Part shown: piece after piece, positions 35,646 to 44,813 of the stretch
Numbering within the stretch: position 1 is the stretch's first letter
Layout of the letters: each line of letters begins with the position of its first letter
From: Leyella lascolaii
GTDB taxonomy: Bacteria; Bacteroidota; Bacteroidia; Bacteroidales; Bacteroidaceae
Length of the DNA stretch: 64,000 nucleotides
Assembly (NCBI RefSeq): GCF_900079775.1
Contig: NZ_LT556050.1
Span: 64,534 to 128,533 of the forward strand
Direction of reading: 5' to 3'
Position numbers and translations under genes: made by a program
Notes under the pieces: generated by a model
What the model was told of the DNA's origin: nothing
The model's database searches: none
The model's input: the letters and a program-made list of their open reading frames with translations, nothing else

Positions 35646-37122
35646 CTGCCGGTCTCCTTTTTATGAATTTACCAAAATCACGTTCCTCGCGCTTGCCTCC
35701 GCGTCCGAAATGCTTTCCCCCGCGCTCCGTCTTCCTGAAATCACGGCGCGACGGTTTTCTGTCAGAGTCGTCCGAGGCATCCCGGTTTCTTCCGGCGTTG
35801 CGGCGTTCAGGCGTGTTCTTCATCCGCTCTATGGAATAGAACTTGAACGAACGGATGTCTGCGGCTTCGTTCTCCTCCTCCTCATCGATGCGCTTCTTGA
35901 ACTCACGGTTTTTCTTGAAACGGTGTTTCTCAGCCATCTGTCTCTTTTCCTCATCGGTCTTGACTACTCCGCCCTCTGACCTGAACTCCTTCATCCTGCC
36001 GCCGAACATGGTGTACTTCCTGAACTCACACTCCAAAGAGCCGTTATATACAGGAATCTTTATCGACGGTTTCAGACCAATCTGGTCGAAGCATTCCTCA
36101 CGATAGCTCAGCACCCACGCCTCATTGTCGGTGAACTCATGCTTCAGCCGCTCGCCTATCATCCTGTATGTGGCAAGCAGATTGGGCGTGGAGATGCGCT
36201 CTCCATAAGGCGGATTGGTGACGATGATGCTCTTGTTTGCCGGTTTTTTGAAATCAGCGAAGTCGGCTTCTTCCACAGTTATGTCGCCCGTAAGGCCTGC
36301 CGCCCTCACGTTAAGACGCGCTGTGTTTACCGCCTTCACGTCGATGTCGTATCCGTAGATGTGATGTTTGAACTCCCGTTCCTGCGAATCGTCGTTGTAG
36401 ATGTTGTCGAACAGCTCCTTGTCAAAGTCGCTCCACTTCTCAAAAGCAAACTCCTTGCGGAATATGCCCGGGCTCATGTTGTGGGCGATAAGCGCAGCCT
36501 CAACAAGCAGGGTGCCCGATCCGCACATCGGATCGATGAAATCGCACTCACCGTGCCAGCCCGTCATGAGTATCATTCCGGCAGCAAGCACCTCGTTGAG
36601 AGGAGCCTCGACAGACTCCTGTCTGTAGCCTCTGCGGTGCAGGGATTCTCCGCTTGAGTCGAGCGAGAGCGTGGCGTTGTCCTCGGCAATATGTATGTTA
36701 AGGCGTATATCCGGATTGCTCACCGAAATATTCGGTCTTGTTCCGGTGTTCTCCCGGAACTGGTCTACAATGGCATCCTTAACCTTATAGGTCACGAATC
36801 TGGAGTTTCTGAACTCCTCCGAATAGACTACCGAATCGACAGAAAAGGTCTTTCCTTTTTCTATAATCCCGCTCCAGTCTATTTTTTTCACCTCATTATA
36901 TACGTCATCTGCCGAACGTGCCTTGAAGTGGCTTATGGGTTTAAGAATCCGTATGGCAGTGTGCAACTGGAAATTCGCACGGTACATCATTTCCTTGTCG
37001 CCCGTAAACGAAACCATGCGGCGTCCTGTCTTGACATTGTTGGCTCCCATCTGTATCAGTTCTTTTGCAAGAACAGGCTCAAGTCCCATAAATGTCTTGG
37101 CTATGAGTTCAAATTCGTTCAT
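35635..37122 (-). CDS. THUMP-domain 23S rRNA guanine-N2 methyltransferase (RlmL-like) with a basic tail
   Basis: The 495-residue protein has an N-terminal ferredoxin-like/THUMP region (LEPVLAKELIQMGANNVKTGRR, SRFVTYKVKDAIVDQFRENTG) and a Rossmann methyltransferase domain with FIDPMCGSGTLLVEAALIAHNMSPG as SAM motif I and the catalytic NPPYGERIS. This matches the N-terminal methyltransferase half of E. coli RlmL (m2G2445). The last 90-odd residues form a Lys/Arg/Glu-rich, glycine-containing tail (KHFGRGGKREERDFGKFIKRRP) without fold-like pattern, probably an RNA-binding extension. It overlaps the peptidase gene by 11 bp. Confidence 0.9.
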   Translation of the reverse strand: MNEFELIAKTFMGLEPVLAKELIQMGANNVKTGRRMVSFTGDKEMMYRANFQLHTAIRILKPISHFKARSADDVYNEVKKIDWSGIIEKGKTFSVDSVVYSEEFRNSRFVTYKVKDAIVDQFRENTGTRPNISVSNPDIRLNIHIAEDNATLSLDSSGESLHRRGYRQESVEAPLNEVLAAGMILMTGWHGECDFIDPMCGSGTLLVEAALIAHNMSPGIFRKEFAFEKWSDFDKELFDNIYNDDSQEREFKHHIYGYDIDVKAVNTARLNVRAAGLTGDITVEEADFADFKKPANKSIIVTNPPYGERISTPNLLATYRMIGERLKHEFTDNEAWVLSYREECFDQIGLKPSIKIPVYNGSLECEFRKYTMFGGRMKEFRSEGGVVKTDEEKRQMAEKHRFKKNREFKKRIDEEEENEAADIRSFKFYSIERMKNTPERRNAGRNRDASDDSDRKPSRRDFRKTERGGKHFGRGGKREERDFGKFIKRRPADED

Positions 37123-37196
37123 ATCTGTTTTTTGTGTTATATTCAGTCATTTCTTATTGTCCGCGATGTGTCACCGTGTATTTCACATGCTTGCGG

Positions 37197-38114
37197 CTAC
37201 ACATCCTGCCCATGCGTTCTTGCTATCTTAGTGTTGGGCTTCATGTCTTCCGTCACCCATTCATTGGCTCCCACCACGCAGCCCTCGCCTATCGTGACAC
37301 GTCCCAGAATTGTGGCATTGGCATAAATCACCACGTTGTTCTCTATTATAGGGTGGCGCGGTATGCCCTTTATAGGGTTTCCCATACTGTCGAGCGGGAA
37401 GCTCTTGGCGCCGAGCGTCACTCCTTGGTATATCTTGACATTGTTTCCGATGACGCATGTCGCGCCTATCACCACTCCCGTGCCATGGTCTATTGTGAAG
37501 TATTTGCCAATGGATGCTGCGGGATGGATGTCTATTCCGGTCTCCGAATGAGCCATCTCGGTGATAATCCTTGGTATGAGCGGCACCCCGAGCAGATGGA
37601 GCTCGTGAGCCAGACGATAGTTCACAAGAGTCTTGATGATGGGATAGCACGAGATGACCTCGCCGCAGTTCTCCGCCGCCGGGTCACCGTAGTATGCCGC
37701 AGTGACGTCAGTCGAGAGTACGCTTCTTATTTCAGGAAGACGCGAGATGAGTTCCGCCGACAGTTCTTCCGCCCTTTCCGAAAGCCCCGTATTGTCGTCA
37801 GGAGCATCCTCGCTGCAACAGTCGCTGAAGCAAAGTCCTGCCTCTATCTGGTCGGAAAGCAGTCTGTGCAGCTTCTCGACGTTCACACCTATATGATAAC
37901 GAATGGTTTTTGAGTCGAATGATGAATTACCGTAATAACCGGGAAACAGTATTGCCCGCGCCAGTGATATTATTTCTTCAAGCACCTTACCGGAAGGAAG
38001 AGGACTTCCGTCGCGATGATGATGACATATGCCTTTCAGCGATTCCGGTGCCGAAAGTCTGTCAACCGTCATTGTGAGCACATGAGTCAATTGTCCGTTA
38101 CTCATTTCTTGCAA
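37197..38114 (-). CDS. cysE: Serine O-acetyltransferase
   Basis: CysE acetylates serine to O-acetylserine, the acceptor for sulfide in cysteine synthesis. The C-terminal left-handed beta-helix carries the signature HPAASIGKYFTIDHGTGVVIGATCVIGNNVKIYQGVTLGA, with the catalytic His and Asp of this family. The N-terminal 150 residues are helical, longer than in E. coli CysE, as in the EpsC-type annotation common in Bacteroidetes. Two starts are possible (38114, or the ATG at 38105 giving MSNGQ). It is divergent from the phosphate transporter gene. Confidence 0.92.
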   Translation of the reverse strand: MQEMSNGQLTHVLTMTVDRLSAPESLKGICHHHRDGSPLPSGKVLEEIISLARAILFPGYYGNSSFDSKTIRYHIGVNVEKLHRLLSDQIEAGLCFSDCCSEDAPDDNTGLSERAEELSAELISRLPEIRSVLSTDVTAAYYGDPAAENCGEVISCYPIIKTLVNYRLAHELHLLGVPLIPRIITEMAHSETGIDIHPAASIGKYFTIDHGTGVVIGATCVIGNNVKIYQGVTLGAKSFPLDSMGNPIKGIPRHPIIENNVVIYANATILGRVTIGEGCVVGANEWVTEDMKPNTKIARTHGQDV

Positions 38115-38203
38115 TTGTGTATCAACATTTCATATGAAGCCATGCTCCTATAACTATCTCAGGCTATCTGCCGTCCCATGGCTAAAAACATATTATTCCG
38201 CCA

Positions 38204-38211
38204 CAAAATTA
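38204..38211 (-). promoter_or_regulatory. -7 box of cysE
   Basis: On the minus strand TAATTTTG (38211 to 38204) fits the consensus, about 90 bp before the cysE start. No good -33 box is at the usual spacing. Confidence 0.45.
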
Positions 38212-38332
38212 ATAATAATTATCTGAAAAAACAGCACAAACATTAAATAAAAATATGACGTAATGGCAAAAGCGGCGTATGCGTTCCGGCTCATTGAAAG
38301 GTGCGTCAGAGAGTGTGAAAGGAAAGGTGTGT

Positions 38333-38376
38333 TTGTAACACAATTGTAACATGTGTTTAAAAACACTGTAATATGA
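38333..38376 (+). promoter_or_regulatory. Four 11-bp phased repeats, candidate Pho box of the phosphate transporter
   Basis: Consecutive 11-mers read TTGTAACACAA, TTGTAACATGT, GTTTAAAAACA and CTGTAATATGA. The first, second and fourth share TGTAA in phase; the third is weaker. The series ends 6 bp before the -7 box TAAATTTG (38383-38390), which has no TTTG -33 box. PhoB-type boxes are 11-bp direct repeats (CTGTCAT type) that replace the -35 element. The downstream gene is a phosphate transporter, which fits. Confidence 0.5.
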
Positions 38377-38382
38377 CGGCTA

Positions 38383-38390
38383 TAAATTTG
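38383..38390 (+). promoter_or_regulatory. -7 box of the phosphate transporter gene
   Basis: TAAATTTG lies 40 bp before the ATG. An identical TAAATTTG occurs at 38421-38428, touching the start codon, within a repeated TATAAATTTG; the upstream one is the more likely promoter. Confidence 0.5.
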
Positions 38391-38429
38391 CGGACTGAAA
38401 AAACATATGTGACAATTTTATAAATTTGT

Positions 38430-40673
38430 ATGGAAACAGTTTATCTATGTATTGTTGTCTTTCTGCTGTGTCTGGCAGTATTCGACCTGTTTGTGGGCGT
38501 CAGCAATGATGCCGTGAACTTCCTCAACAGCGCCGTCGGAGCAAAGGTTGCGAAATTCCGCACGGTGCTTGTCATCGCGTCGCTTGGTGTGGCAGTAGGA
38601 GCTGTCATGTCGTCGGGGATGATGGATGTGGCGCGTCACGGCATCATGAGTCCGAACAACCTATCGTTCAACGAGGTGATGACCATATTCCTTGCGGTGA
38701 TGGTGACGGACGTGATAATCCTCGACATGTTCAACACTCTGGGCATGCCTACCTCCACCACCGTGTCGCTCGTGTTCGAGCTGTTGGGCGGAACGTTTGT
38801 GCTTGCCACCATAAAGATGATAGGCGACGGCTCGCTGGGCTACGGAGACCTGCTCAACACAGACAAGGCTCTTAGCGTAATCATCGCCATATTCGTGAGT
38901 GTCGCGATAGCGTTTTTCTTCGGTATCGTGGTGCAATGGATTTCGCGAATCATCTTCACGTTCAATTATAAGAAGCACAGCCGCTACACCATAGCCATAT
39001 TCGGAGGCATAGCGTTCACCGCGCTCGCCTACTTCATCTTCCTGCAGGGACTCGGCAAGTCGCCTTACATTGAGGCAAGCATACGCGAATGGATAACGGA
39101 AAACACCCGGATGCTGCTCGTCTACACATTCATAGGCTCCACGCTCATCATGGAAGTGCTACATCTGATGCGTGTAAACGTATTCAAGTTTGTGGTTCTC
39201 ATGGGCACGTTCGCGCTCGCAATGGCATTCGCCGGCAACGACCTTGTGAACTTCATAGGAGTGCCGCTTGCCGGACTCGACTCATACAACGACTTCATGG
39301 CAAACGCCAACGGCGCGTCAGCCGACTCTTTCCTCATGACATCGCTCATGGAAAGCGCAAAGACTCCGCCCATATATCTCATAGCTGCGGGTGTGATAAT
39401 GATAATAGCGATGGCGACATCGAAGAAAGCCCACAACGTGATAAAGACCAGCGTGGACCTCTCACGTCAGGATGAGGGCGACGAGATGTTCGGTTCGAGC
39501 CGCGCAGCACGCAGCATAGTACGCGCCACACAGGACGCCGACTCAGTGATAAAGCGTTACATTCCGCAGAGACTGAAGCAATGGATAGACAGCCGTTTCA
39601 ACAAGAACGAGGCTGAACTGAGCGAAGGCGCTGCATTCGACATCGTACGCGCCGCAGTGAATCTGGTGCTCGCTTCCATGCTCATCACCATAGGCACCAA
39701 CTACAAACTGCCTCTGTCAACGACATACGTCACATTCATGGTGGCAATGGGTTCAAGCCTTGCCGACCGCGCATGGAGCCGCGAGAGTGCCGTGTTCCGC
39801 GTGACAGGAGTGCTGAGCGTCATCGGAGGATGGTTCATAACGGCAGGAGCAGCCTTCGCGGCATGTGCCATAGTGTGCCTGCTGATGTTCTACGGAGGCA
39901 TAGTGATACAGGTGGCGTTCATGATACTCGTGGTTTATCTCCTCATACGCAGCAACCGCCAGTATAAGAAGAAGGAGAAAGAGAGCGGCAAGAGCAACAT
40001 GTTCCGACTGATGATGCGCACACGCGACCCGGAAATAGTATGGGACCTGCTCAACAAGCACGTAAGCAAGACGCAGAGCTTCGTGGCACGTTTCACCATA
40101 GAACAGTTCAACAAGATAATCGACGGTCTTGAAAACGAGAAGCCGAGCGTGCTGCGCCACGTACAGCGCGAACTGAGAAACGAGAAAGAGGAGCTGAAGA
40201 AATACCGCCGTCAGGAGCTGCTCGCACTGAGGAGAGTGCCAAGCGACATAGCAATAGAACGCAACACATGGTTCCATCTCGGCATAAACTCATCAGAACA
40301 GTACATATACTGTCTGCGGCGCATGCTCGAACCGATAAAGGAACACGTGGACAACAGCTTCAACCCGATACCTGAGATATTCGTGAACGAGTTCAGACCC
40401 ATACGCGAGAAGATAAACGAACTGATGCGGCAGACCGAGAACATCATCTCGACAGGGCAGTATGAGAACTACCGCGAGGTGCTCGCCAACGCCGACGCAT
40501 GCAAAGACCTGCTGTCGACCGTGCGCAAGCGGCACATCAACCGCATACAGCAGAGCGACGACAGCGACTTCAAGGTGTCGCTCGTATATCTGAACATATT
40601 GCAGGAAAGCCAGCAGCTGCTAAGCAACATGCGCCATCAGCTGAGAGCCGCGAAGAAGTTCATAGTAAACTGA
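38430..40673 (+). CDS. PiT-family inorganic phosphate transporter with large cytosolic domain
   Basis: The N-terminal 500 residues form a PiT-type transporter. The first repeat has GVSNDAVNFLNSAVGAKVAKFRTVLVIASLGVAVGA and GMPTSTTVSLVFELLG; the second has FAGNDLVNFIGVPLAG and the later LPLSTTYVTFMVAMGSSLADRAW. These are the paired phosphate/cation sites of the family. The remaining 240 residues are soluble and helical (from RSNRQYKKKEKESG), with a PhoU-like look, as in long Bacteroidetes PiT proteins. It probably imports phosphate with a cation. It has a putative Pho box upstream and is monocistronic. Confidence 0.92.
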   Translation: METVYLCIVVFLLCLAVFDLFVGVSNDAVNFLNSAVGAKVAKFRTVLVIASLGVAVGAVMSSGMMDVARHGIMSPNNLSFNEVMTIFLAVMVTDVIILDMFNTLGMPTSTTVSLVFELLGGTFVLATIKMIGDGSLGYGDLLNTDKALSVIIAIFVSVAIAFFFGIVVQWISRIIFTFNYKKHSRYTIAIFGGIAFTALAYFIFLQGLGKSPYIEASIREWITENTRMLLVYTFIGSTLIMEVLHLMRVNVFKFVVLMGTFALAMAFAGNDLVNFIGVPLAGLDSYNDFMANANGASADSFLMTSLMESAKTPPIYLIAAGVIMIIAMATSKKAHNVIKTSVDLSRQDEGDEMFGSSRAARSIVRATQDADSVIKRYIPQRLKQWIDSRFNKNEAELSEGAAFDIVRAAVNLVLASMLITIGTNYKLPLSTTYVTFMVAMGSSLADRAWSRESAVFRVTGVLSVIGGWFITAGAAFAACAIVCLLMFYGGIVIQVAFMILVVYLLIRSNRQYKKKEKESGKSNMFRLMMRTRDPEIVWDLLNKHVSKTQSFVARFTIEQFNKIIDGLENEKPSVLRHVQRELRNEKEELKKYRRQELLALRRVPSDIAIERNTWFHLGINSSEQYIYCLRRMLEPIKEHVDNSFNPIPEIFVNEFRPIREKINELMRQTENIISTGQYENYREVLANADACKDLLSTVRKRHINRIQQSDDSDFKVSLVYLNILQESQQLLSNMRHQLRAAKKFIVN

Positions 40674-40702
40674 AATACCTGTTTTTAAACTTTCAACCGA
40701 TA

Positions 40703-40738
40703 CGTCCGGAGCAGAACACAATCAGCTCTGGACGTTTT
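40703..40738 (+). terminator. Intrinsic terminator of the phosphate transporter gene
   Basis: CGTCCGGAGC (40703-40712) pairs with GCTCTGGACG (40725-40734) with one wobble, followed by TTTTCCGTTT. It is 30 bp after the stop codon. Confidence 0.75.
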
Positions 40739-40960
40739 CCGTTTGTCATACGACTGAGAAAAGCATGACGCCTGCCTGCAATACAGGCAGACATGAAACT
40801 GCACAAACGCATGGCATACCATACCGGCACACTCATGACTCACTGCGGAGAACGCTCCCAGTCAAGCAGGAAAAGGCGTACTGGTGACATGCCACGGATG
40901 TCGCCGGAAAGCTTAACCGGCACGATGACAATAAAATGAAAACGGTATGGCAAGACTGTA

Positions 40961-41061
40961 CGGTTTTTCCGCTCTTGCAGGAAAGCCTGTTCCGCACTGC
41001 GGAAGAGCCCGTTTGAGACCACGAAAGAGGCTTTTCCGCACCGTGAAAGAGCCTCTTTCGC
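40961..41061. repeat. Array of degenerate 22-bp palindromic units (copy C)
   Basis: Units CAGGAAAGCCTGTTCCGC, GCGGAAGAGCCCGTTTGAG, ACGAAAGAGGCTTTTCCGC and GTGAAAGAGCCTCTTTCGC follow a partial unit CGGTTTTTCCGC, with a period of 22 bp. It lies in the 776-bp gene-free stretch between the phosphate transporter and the nucleotidyltransferase. Beyond the terminator and this array I see nothing functional in that stretch. Confidence 0.7.
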
Positions 41062-41449
41062 AACGTCATATGCACCATATGCCGACACAAAACCATAATT
41101 GTCTGATTATCAGAGAAATGTGCACAAACAAAGAATCAGGAAATATTGTTCTGAAATTCCGATTGCAGCTGATTGTGACACTTATGGATTTTTGCATCGG
41201 AAAGGCACGGAACGACAAAAGAGACGGGAAGAGCGTATGGCATGACAAATTAATAACGCATCATGGAGGAAACCGCCCCGCGCTGACATCACCGCCAGAC
41301 ACTGATGAAGTCTGTATGCCGTTACGGGGCGACAAGGCACATACCGTGGTGAACGAATACGGCGCATCGCCTGAGGCAATGCGCCGTACATATTATTTTA
41401 CGAACCATTCTGCAGTCATAAGCTAATGCCGCAGAACGCAAATGTCGGA

Positions 41450-42361
41450 TTAGAAGAGTTTTGACGGATAAACGCCTTCGTCGATAAGAGACTGTATCTT
41501 GTCTACAACAGACTGACGGTCGGCTGCATATGTCACGCCAAACCACTTGCTGGTCGTATCGAGCACTTTCACCGTAGCGGTTTTCTCATTGATAAGCTTG
41601 TTCACCATCAACGGGATGAAGAACTCAGCCTTGAGGTTCTCCATGTTTTTCGGATCGGAGAGGAACTCCTTGAAATAAGCCTCACTGTGCTCGAAATAGT
41701 CGGGAGTGAATCCCCACATGTTCATCGACACAGGCGTGTTGTCCTCAACAGCTACCCACTCTCCCTGCTCGTCCTTATAGCACACAGGACCGTTCACGCG
41801 CATTATCTCGGTGCGCTCCACAACAGTGGTGAGGTTCTCGTCGGCGTCCTTGGAGCAGATGCCGCGTGCCACCGTACCGTTCTCAGACAGTGTGTTGCCT
41901 ACGCGGAAGCCCACCATCGCATACTTGTTCTGCGAACCTTCAGGCAGCTCGGAGAGGAACTTGCCTATCACCTGGAATGCGTCGCGATTGTAGAAATCGT
42001 CGCAGTTGATTACGCAGAACGGTTCCTTGATAATGTCTTTTGCCATGAGCACGGCATGGTTTGTGCCCCACGGTTTGACACGACCCTCGGGAACAGAGAA
42101 TCCCTCCGGCAGATCCTCAAGCGACTGGAAGCACAGTTCTGCCGGGATGTGACCCTCATACTTGGAAAGAATCTTATCGCGGAAATCCTGCTCGAAATCC
42201 TTTCGGATAACAAACACGATTTTGCCAAATCCGGCTTTGATGGCGTCGTATATGGAATAATCCATTATTGTCTCGCCATTAGGTCCTAAACCGTCCAACT
42301 GTTTCAATCCACCGTAGCGGCTGCCCATACCAGCTGCAAGAAGTAATAATGTAGGCTTCAT
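41450..42361 (-). CDS. Sugar-phosphate nucleotidyltransferase-like protein
   Basis: The 303-residue protein starts MKPTLLLLAAGMGSRYGGLKQLDGLGPNGETIMDYSIYDA, a nucleotidyltransferase GXGXR(X)K-type loop, and has VKPWGTNHAVLMAKDII and CVINCDDFYNRDAF as the nucleotide- and metal-binding region. The enzyme family couples NTP and sugar 1-phosphate to NDP-sugar. The sugar and nucleotide cannot be read from sequence. It is monocistronic, with TACTTTTG (minus strand, 42406 to 42399) as its -7 box. Confidence 0.85.
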   Translation of the reverse strand: MKPTLLLLAAGMGSRYGGLKQLDGLGPNGETIMDYSIYDAIKAGFGKIVFVIRKDFEQDFRDKILSKYEGHIPAELCFQSLEDLPEGFSVPEGRVKPWGTNHAVLMAKDIIKEPFCVINCDDFYNRDAFQVIGKFLSELPEGSQNKYAMVGFRVGNTLSENGTVARGICSKDADENLTTVVERTEIMRVNGPVCYKDEQGEWVAVEDNTPVSMNMWGFTPDYFEHSEAYFKEFLSDPKNMENLKAEFFIPLMVNKLINEKTATVKVLDTTSKWFGVTYAADRQSVVDKIQSLIDEGVYPSKLF

Positions 42362-42398
42362 AATATGTTATTGTTTATATTGTTAATAATTCTGGTTG

Positions 42399-42406
42399 CA
42401 AAAGTA
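42399..42406 (-). promoter_or_regulatory. -7 box of the nucleotidyltransferase gene
   Basis: TACTTTTG on the minus strand, 37 bp before the start codon, fits TAnnTTTG. The -33 box is poor. Confidence 0.5.
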
Positions 42407-42512
42407 ACAAATAAGAATGAGAAAACGAAAAGCGCGGAGCAGTTTTTTGCTCCTGACACAAATTAGCCGGTGCATCGCTCCGCACATACGCCGCCTCTCC
42501 CCATGCATGTTT

Positions 42513-44813
42513 TCAGAACGGATAGCCTATGGCAAAATGCAGGCTCTGTCCGTCGCGGAACGACGATATGTTGTAGAAACCGCTCTTGTACGGCACGTGA
42601 AGACCCACGCCCCAGTCAAGGCGCAGCACGAAGAACTCAAGGTCGTAGCGCAGTCCTACGCCTGTTCCCAGCGCGGTTTCCTTCAGCAGGTTCTTCACCT
42701 TGAACAAGGAATTTGTGCGGTAGCCGTCGTCACGCAATGCCCACACGTTGCCCGCATCGAGGAACGTGGCTCCGTAGAGATTTCCGAACAGGCGGAAACG
42801 GTACTCGAGGTTGGCTTGCAGCTTAAAGTCTCCGGTCTGATCCATATACGACGTACGCTCGCTGTCGGTGTGATAAGCACCGGGTCCGATGCTGCGCACA
42901 TTGAAAGCCCTTATGCTGTTGGCTCCTCCCACATAGAACTGCTCACTGTAAGGCGCGCTTTCAGAATTGCCGTACGACCATATGAGTCCGGTGCTGACGT
43001 GCCCCACAAGCTGACTGTGGTCGCCCACTGCCCATGTCTTGCTGAAGTCGGTCTCTATCTTGAAGAACTGCGCATAAGGATTCTTGAACATCTGCTTGTA
43101 CTTGCTGTTCCATTTTTTCCCCGCAGCCAGATAACCGAGTGAAAGCAGATTGGACGCCTCGCTTACCACCACCTGCCAGTAAATGGGGTTGCGGTAGGTG
43201 GCAGGACTGGAATAAGTGTATGAGTAACGCATCTTAGGCACAAACTGGTCAGCCATTGTCACGAGCAGATACGGGTTCTCGTTCATGACATCTCCGAACG
43301 CCTCGGTCATGTGTGTCATGTATTCATATTGCAGGATGAGCGGACTGAACTGATGGACAGACGTGGCAGTGCGCTGGAAATTGTATGTGAGCTCGCCCGA
43401 AACAATATGTCTTTTGAAATATCCGGAGCGGTTGATGACGCTCGACGATGCCTTTAAGATTGTGGAAGGAGTGTTGTACCACCGCACACGACGCCAGAAA
43501 GGAAGGACGAGACGCGGAAGCTCTAATGACACGTTTGCGCCATACTCATATGAATTCATCTCCGAACTGCTGCCGTCAGCGTTGTGTCCGGTCTGCCACT
43601 CATATGAGCCGTTGATGTTGATGTCGAGTTTCTCTCCCCCTCGAAAGGCGTTGCGACGGCTTATACCTATGACAGCTCCCGGTCCGAGTTTGCCGCTCGT
43701 CTTGCCGACCATGTTTGCCTCGACGTAGAAATCGTAAGGTTTGTCGAACACACAACTGAGGGTCATGTCGAGCGTATCACAGCTCAATGTGGTGTCACGG
43801 GGTGTAAACTTGAAATCTACAAAACTGAAAAGCCCGGTTCCGGTTATCTTACTTGCAGACTGCAGATAATCGTCGTGGCTGTAAAGTCTGCGCGGACGCA
43901 GCTTCAGGTCGCGCAATATGACACGCGTGCGGAGAGGCGGTTTGCGACCGTTGAACCGCACTGTGAAGTATCTGTGCACAAGCGAATCGCTGAGCGTCTC
44001 CATGAAATCTTTCCGCAACTCGAGGTTGACCTTTCCTATATACCACTTGCGGCGCACTCCGTCGGGCACGCTGTCGGCAAACTGCAGGCGCAGCTGAACC
44101 GTATCAGCCACCGAGACGGTATCGGCAAGATAGGACGCATAGCCGGGCTGGTAATAATAATATCCGTTATTGCGGAACACGTTGCTCAGACGTGTACGCT
44201 CGGCATCAAGCACCGAGACTTTGAAAGGGTCGCCCGGATGTATGAGTGTCTCGCCGAGTGAGGAGCGTATAAGAGAGTCGGCTCGCGGCGGGAAATTGAC
44301 ATATCTCAGCGAATCTATCCTGTAGAGATTGCCCAGACTGACAGTATAGCCTATCTTTGCCTTCTTCGGGTTTTTCTGAGTGATGACATCATATTCCACG
44401 TTTGAGTCGAAATAGCCGTTGGAACGGAGAAGCTCATTCGCCACCTTGGCGCGAAGCTCCGGATTGACCCGGCTCATCAGCACGGGAGGCTTACCGAACG
44501 ACTTGGTCATCCACTTCGAGAAGACAGAGCGCGACTTGGAGAACGCATTCCATATCCACAGTCCGTAAGGAAACGGAGAGCGGTGGTAAGAACTTCCGAA
44601 CAACGCTCCGTTGGGAGCCGTGGCGAGCGCAGCCTCCACCTCTTCCTGCACGGCAAGAAAATGGTCGTTCTTCTCGTAGTCCTTGTATTCTATCTTCGTC
44701 AGACCGACAAACAGCTGGTCGTCCTCAGGAATGTTCTTCGTGCTTGAACACGACATCAGCATTCCCGATATTATAAGAACGACGCATAATGAGAATCTAT
44801 CTGTTGTTTTCAT
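42513..44813 (-). CDS. tamL: TamL: lipidated BamA/TamA-type outer membrane assembly protein
   Basis: The 766-residue protein has a lipoprotein signal ending ISGMLMSC, POTRA-like segments (near YTVSLGNLYRIDSLRYVNFP and later VKLELRKDF-type strands) and a C-terminal 16-strand Omp85 barrel. The barrel includes SEQFYVGGANSIRAFNVRSIGPG, the VRGF/Y-like lid-loop region, and ends in LHFAIGYPF with a terminal Phe. Lipidated TamA homologues are the TamL proteins of Bacteroidetes. It is encoded directly after tamB with a 17-bp overlap, the expected partner. Confidence 0.9.
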   Translation of the reverse strand: MKTTDRFSLCVVLIISGMLMSCSSTKNIPEDDQLFVGLTKIEYKDYEKNDHFLAVQEEVEAALATAPNGALFGSSYHRSPFPYGLWIWNAFSKSRSVFSKWMTKSFGKPPVLMSRVNPELRAKVANELLRSNGYFDSNVEYDVITQKNPKKAKIGYTVSLGNLYRIDSLRYVNFPPRADSLIRSSLGETLIHPGDPFKVSVLDAERTRLSNVFRNNGYYYYQPGYASYLADTVSVADTVQLRLQFADSVPDGVRRKWYIGKVNLELRKDFMETLSDSLVHRYFTVRFNGRKPPLRTRVILRDLKLRPRRLYSHDDYLQSASKITGTGLFSFVDFKFTPRDTTLSCDTLDMTLSCVFDKPYDFYVEANMVGKTSGKLGPGAVIGISRRNAFRGGEKLDININGSYEWQTGHNADGSSSEMNSYEYGANVSLELPRLVLPFWRRVRWYNTPSTILKASSSVINRSGYFKRHIVSGELTYNFQRTATSVHQFSPLILQYEYMTHMTEAFGDVMNENPYLLVTMADQFVPKMRYSYTYSSPATYRNPIYWQVVVSEASNLLSLGYLAAGKKWNSKYKQMFKNPYAQFFKIETDFSKTWAVGDHSQLVGHVSTGLIWSYGNSESAPYSEQFYVGGANSIRAFNVRSIGPGAYHTDSERTSYMDQTGDFKLQANLEYRFRLFGNLYGATFLDAGNVWALRDDGYRTNSLFKVKNLLKETALGTGVGLRYDLEFFVLRLDWGVGLHVPYKSGFYNISSFRDGQSLHFAIGYPF

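Noticed and set aside
40947..41426. 159-codon frame on the plus strand
   Set aside because: It runs through the 22-bp palindromic array, has no promoter and its composition is that of the repeats rather than of neighbouring genes.
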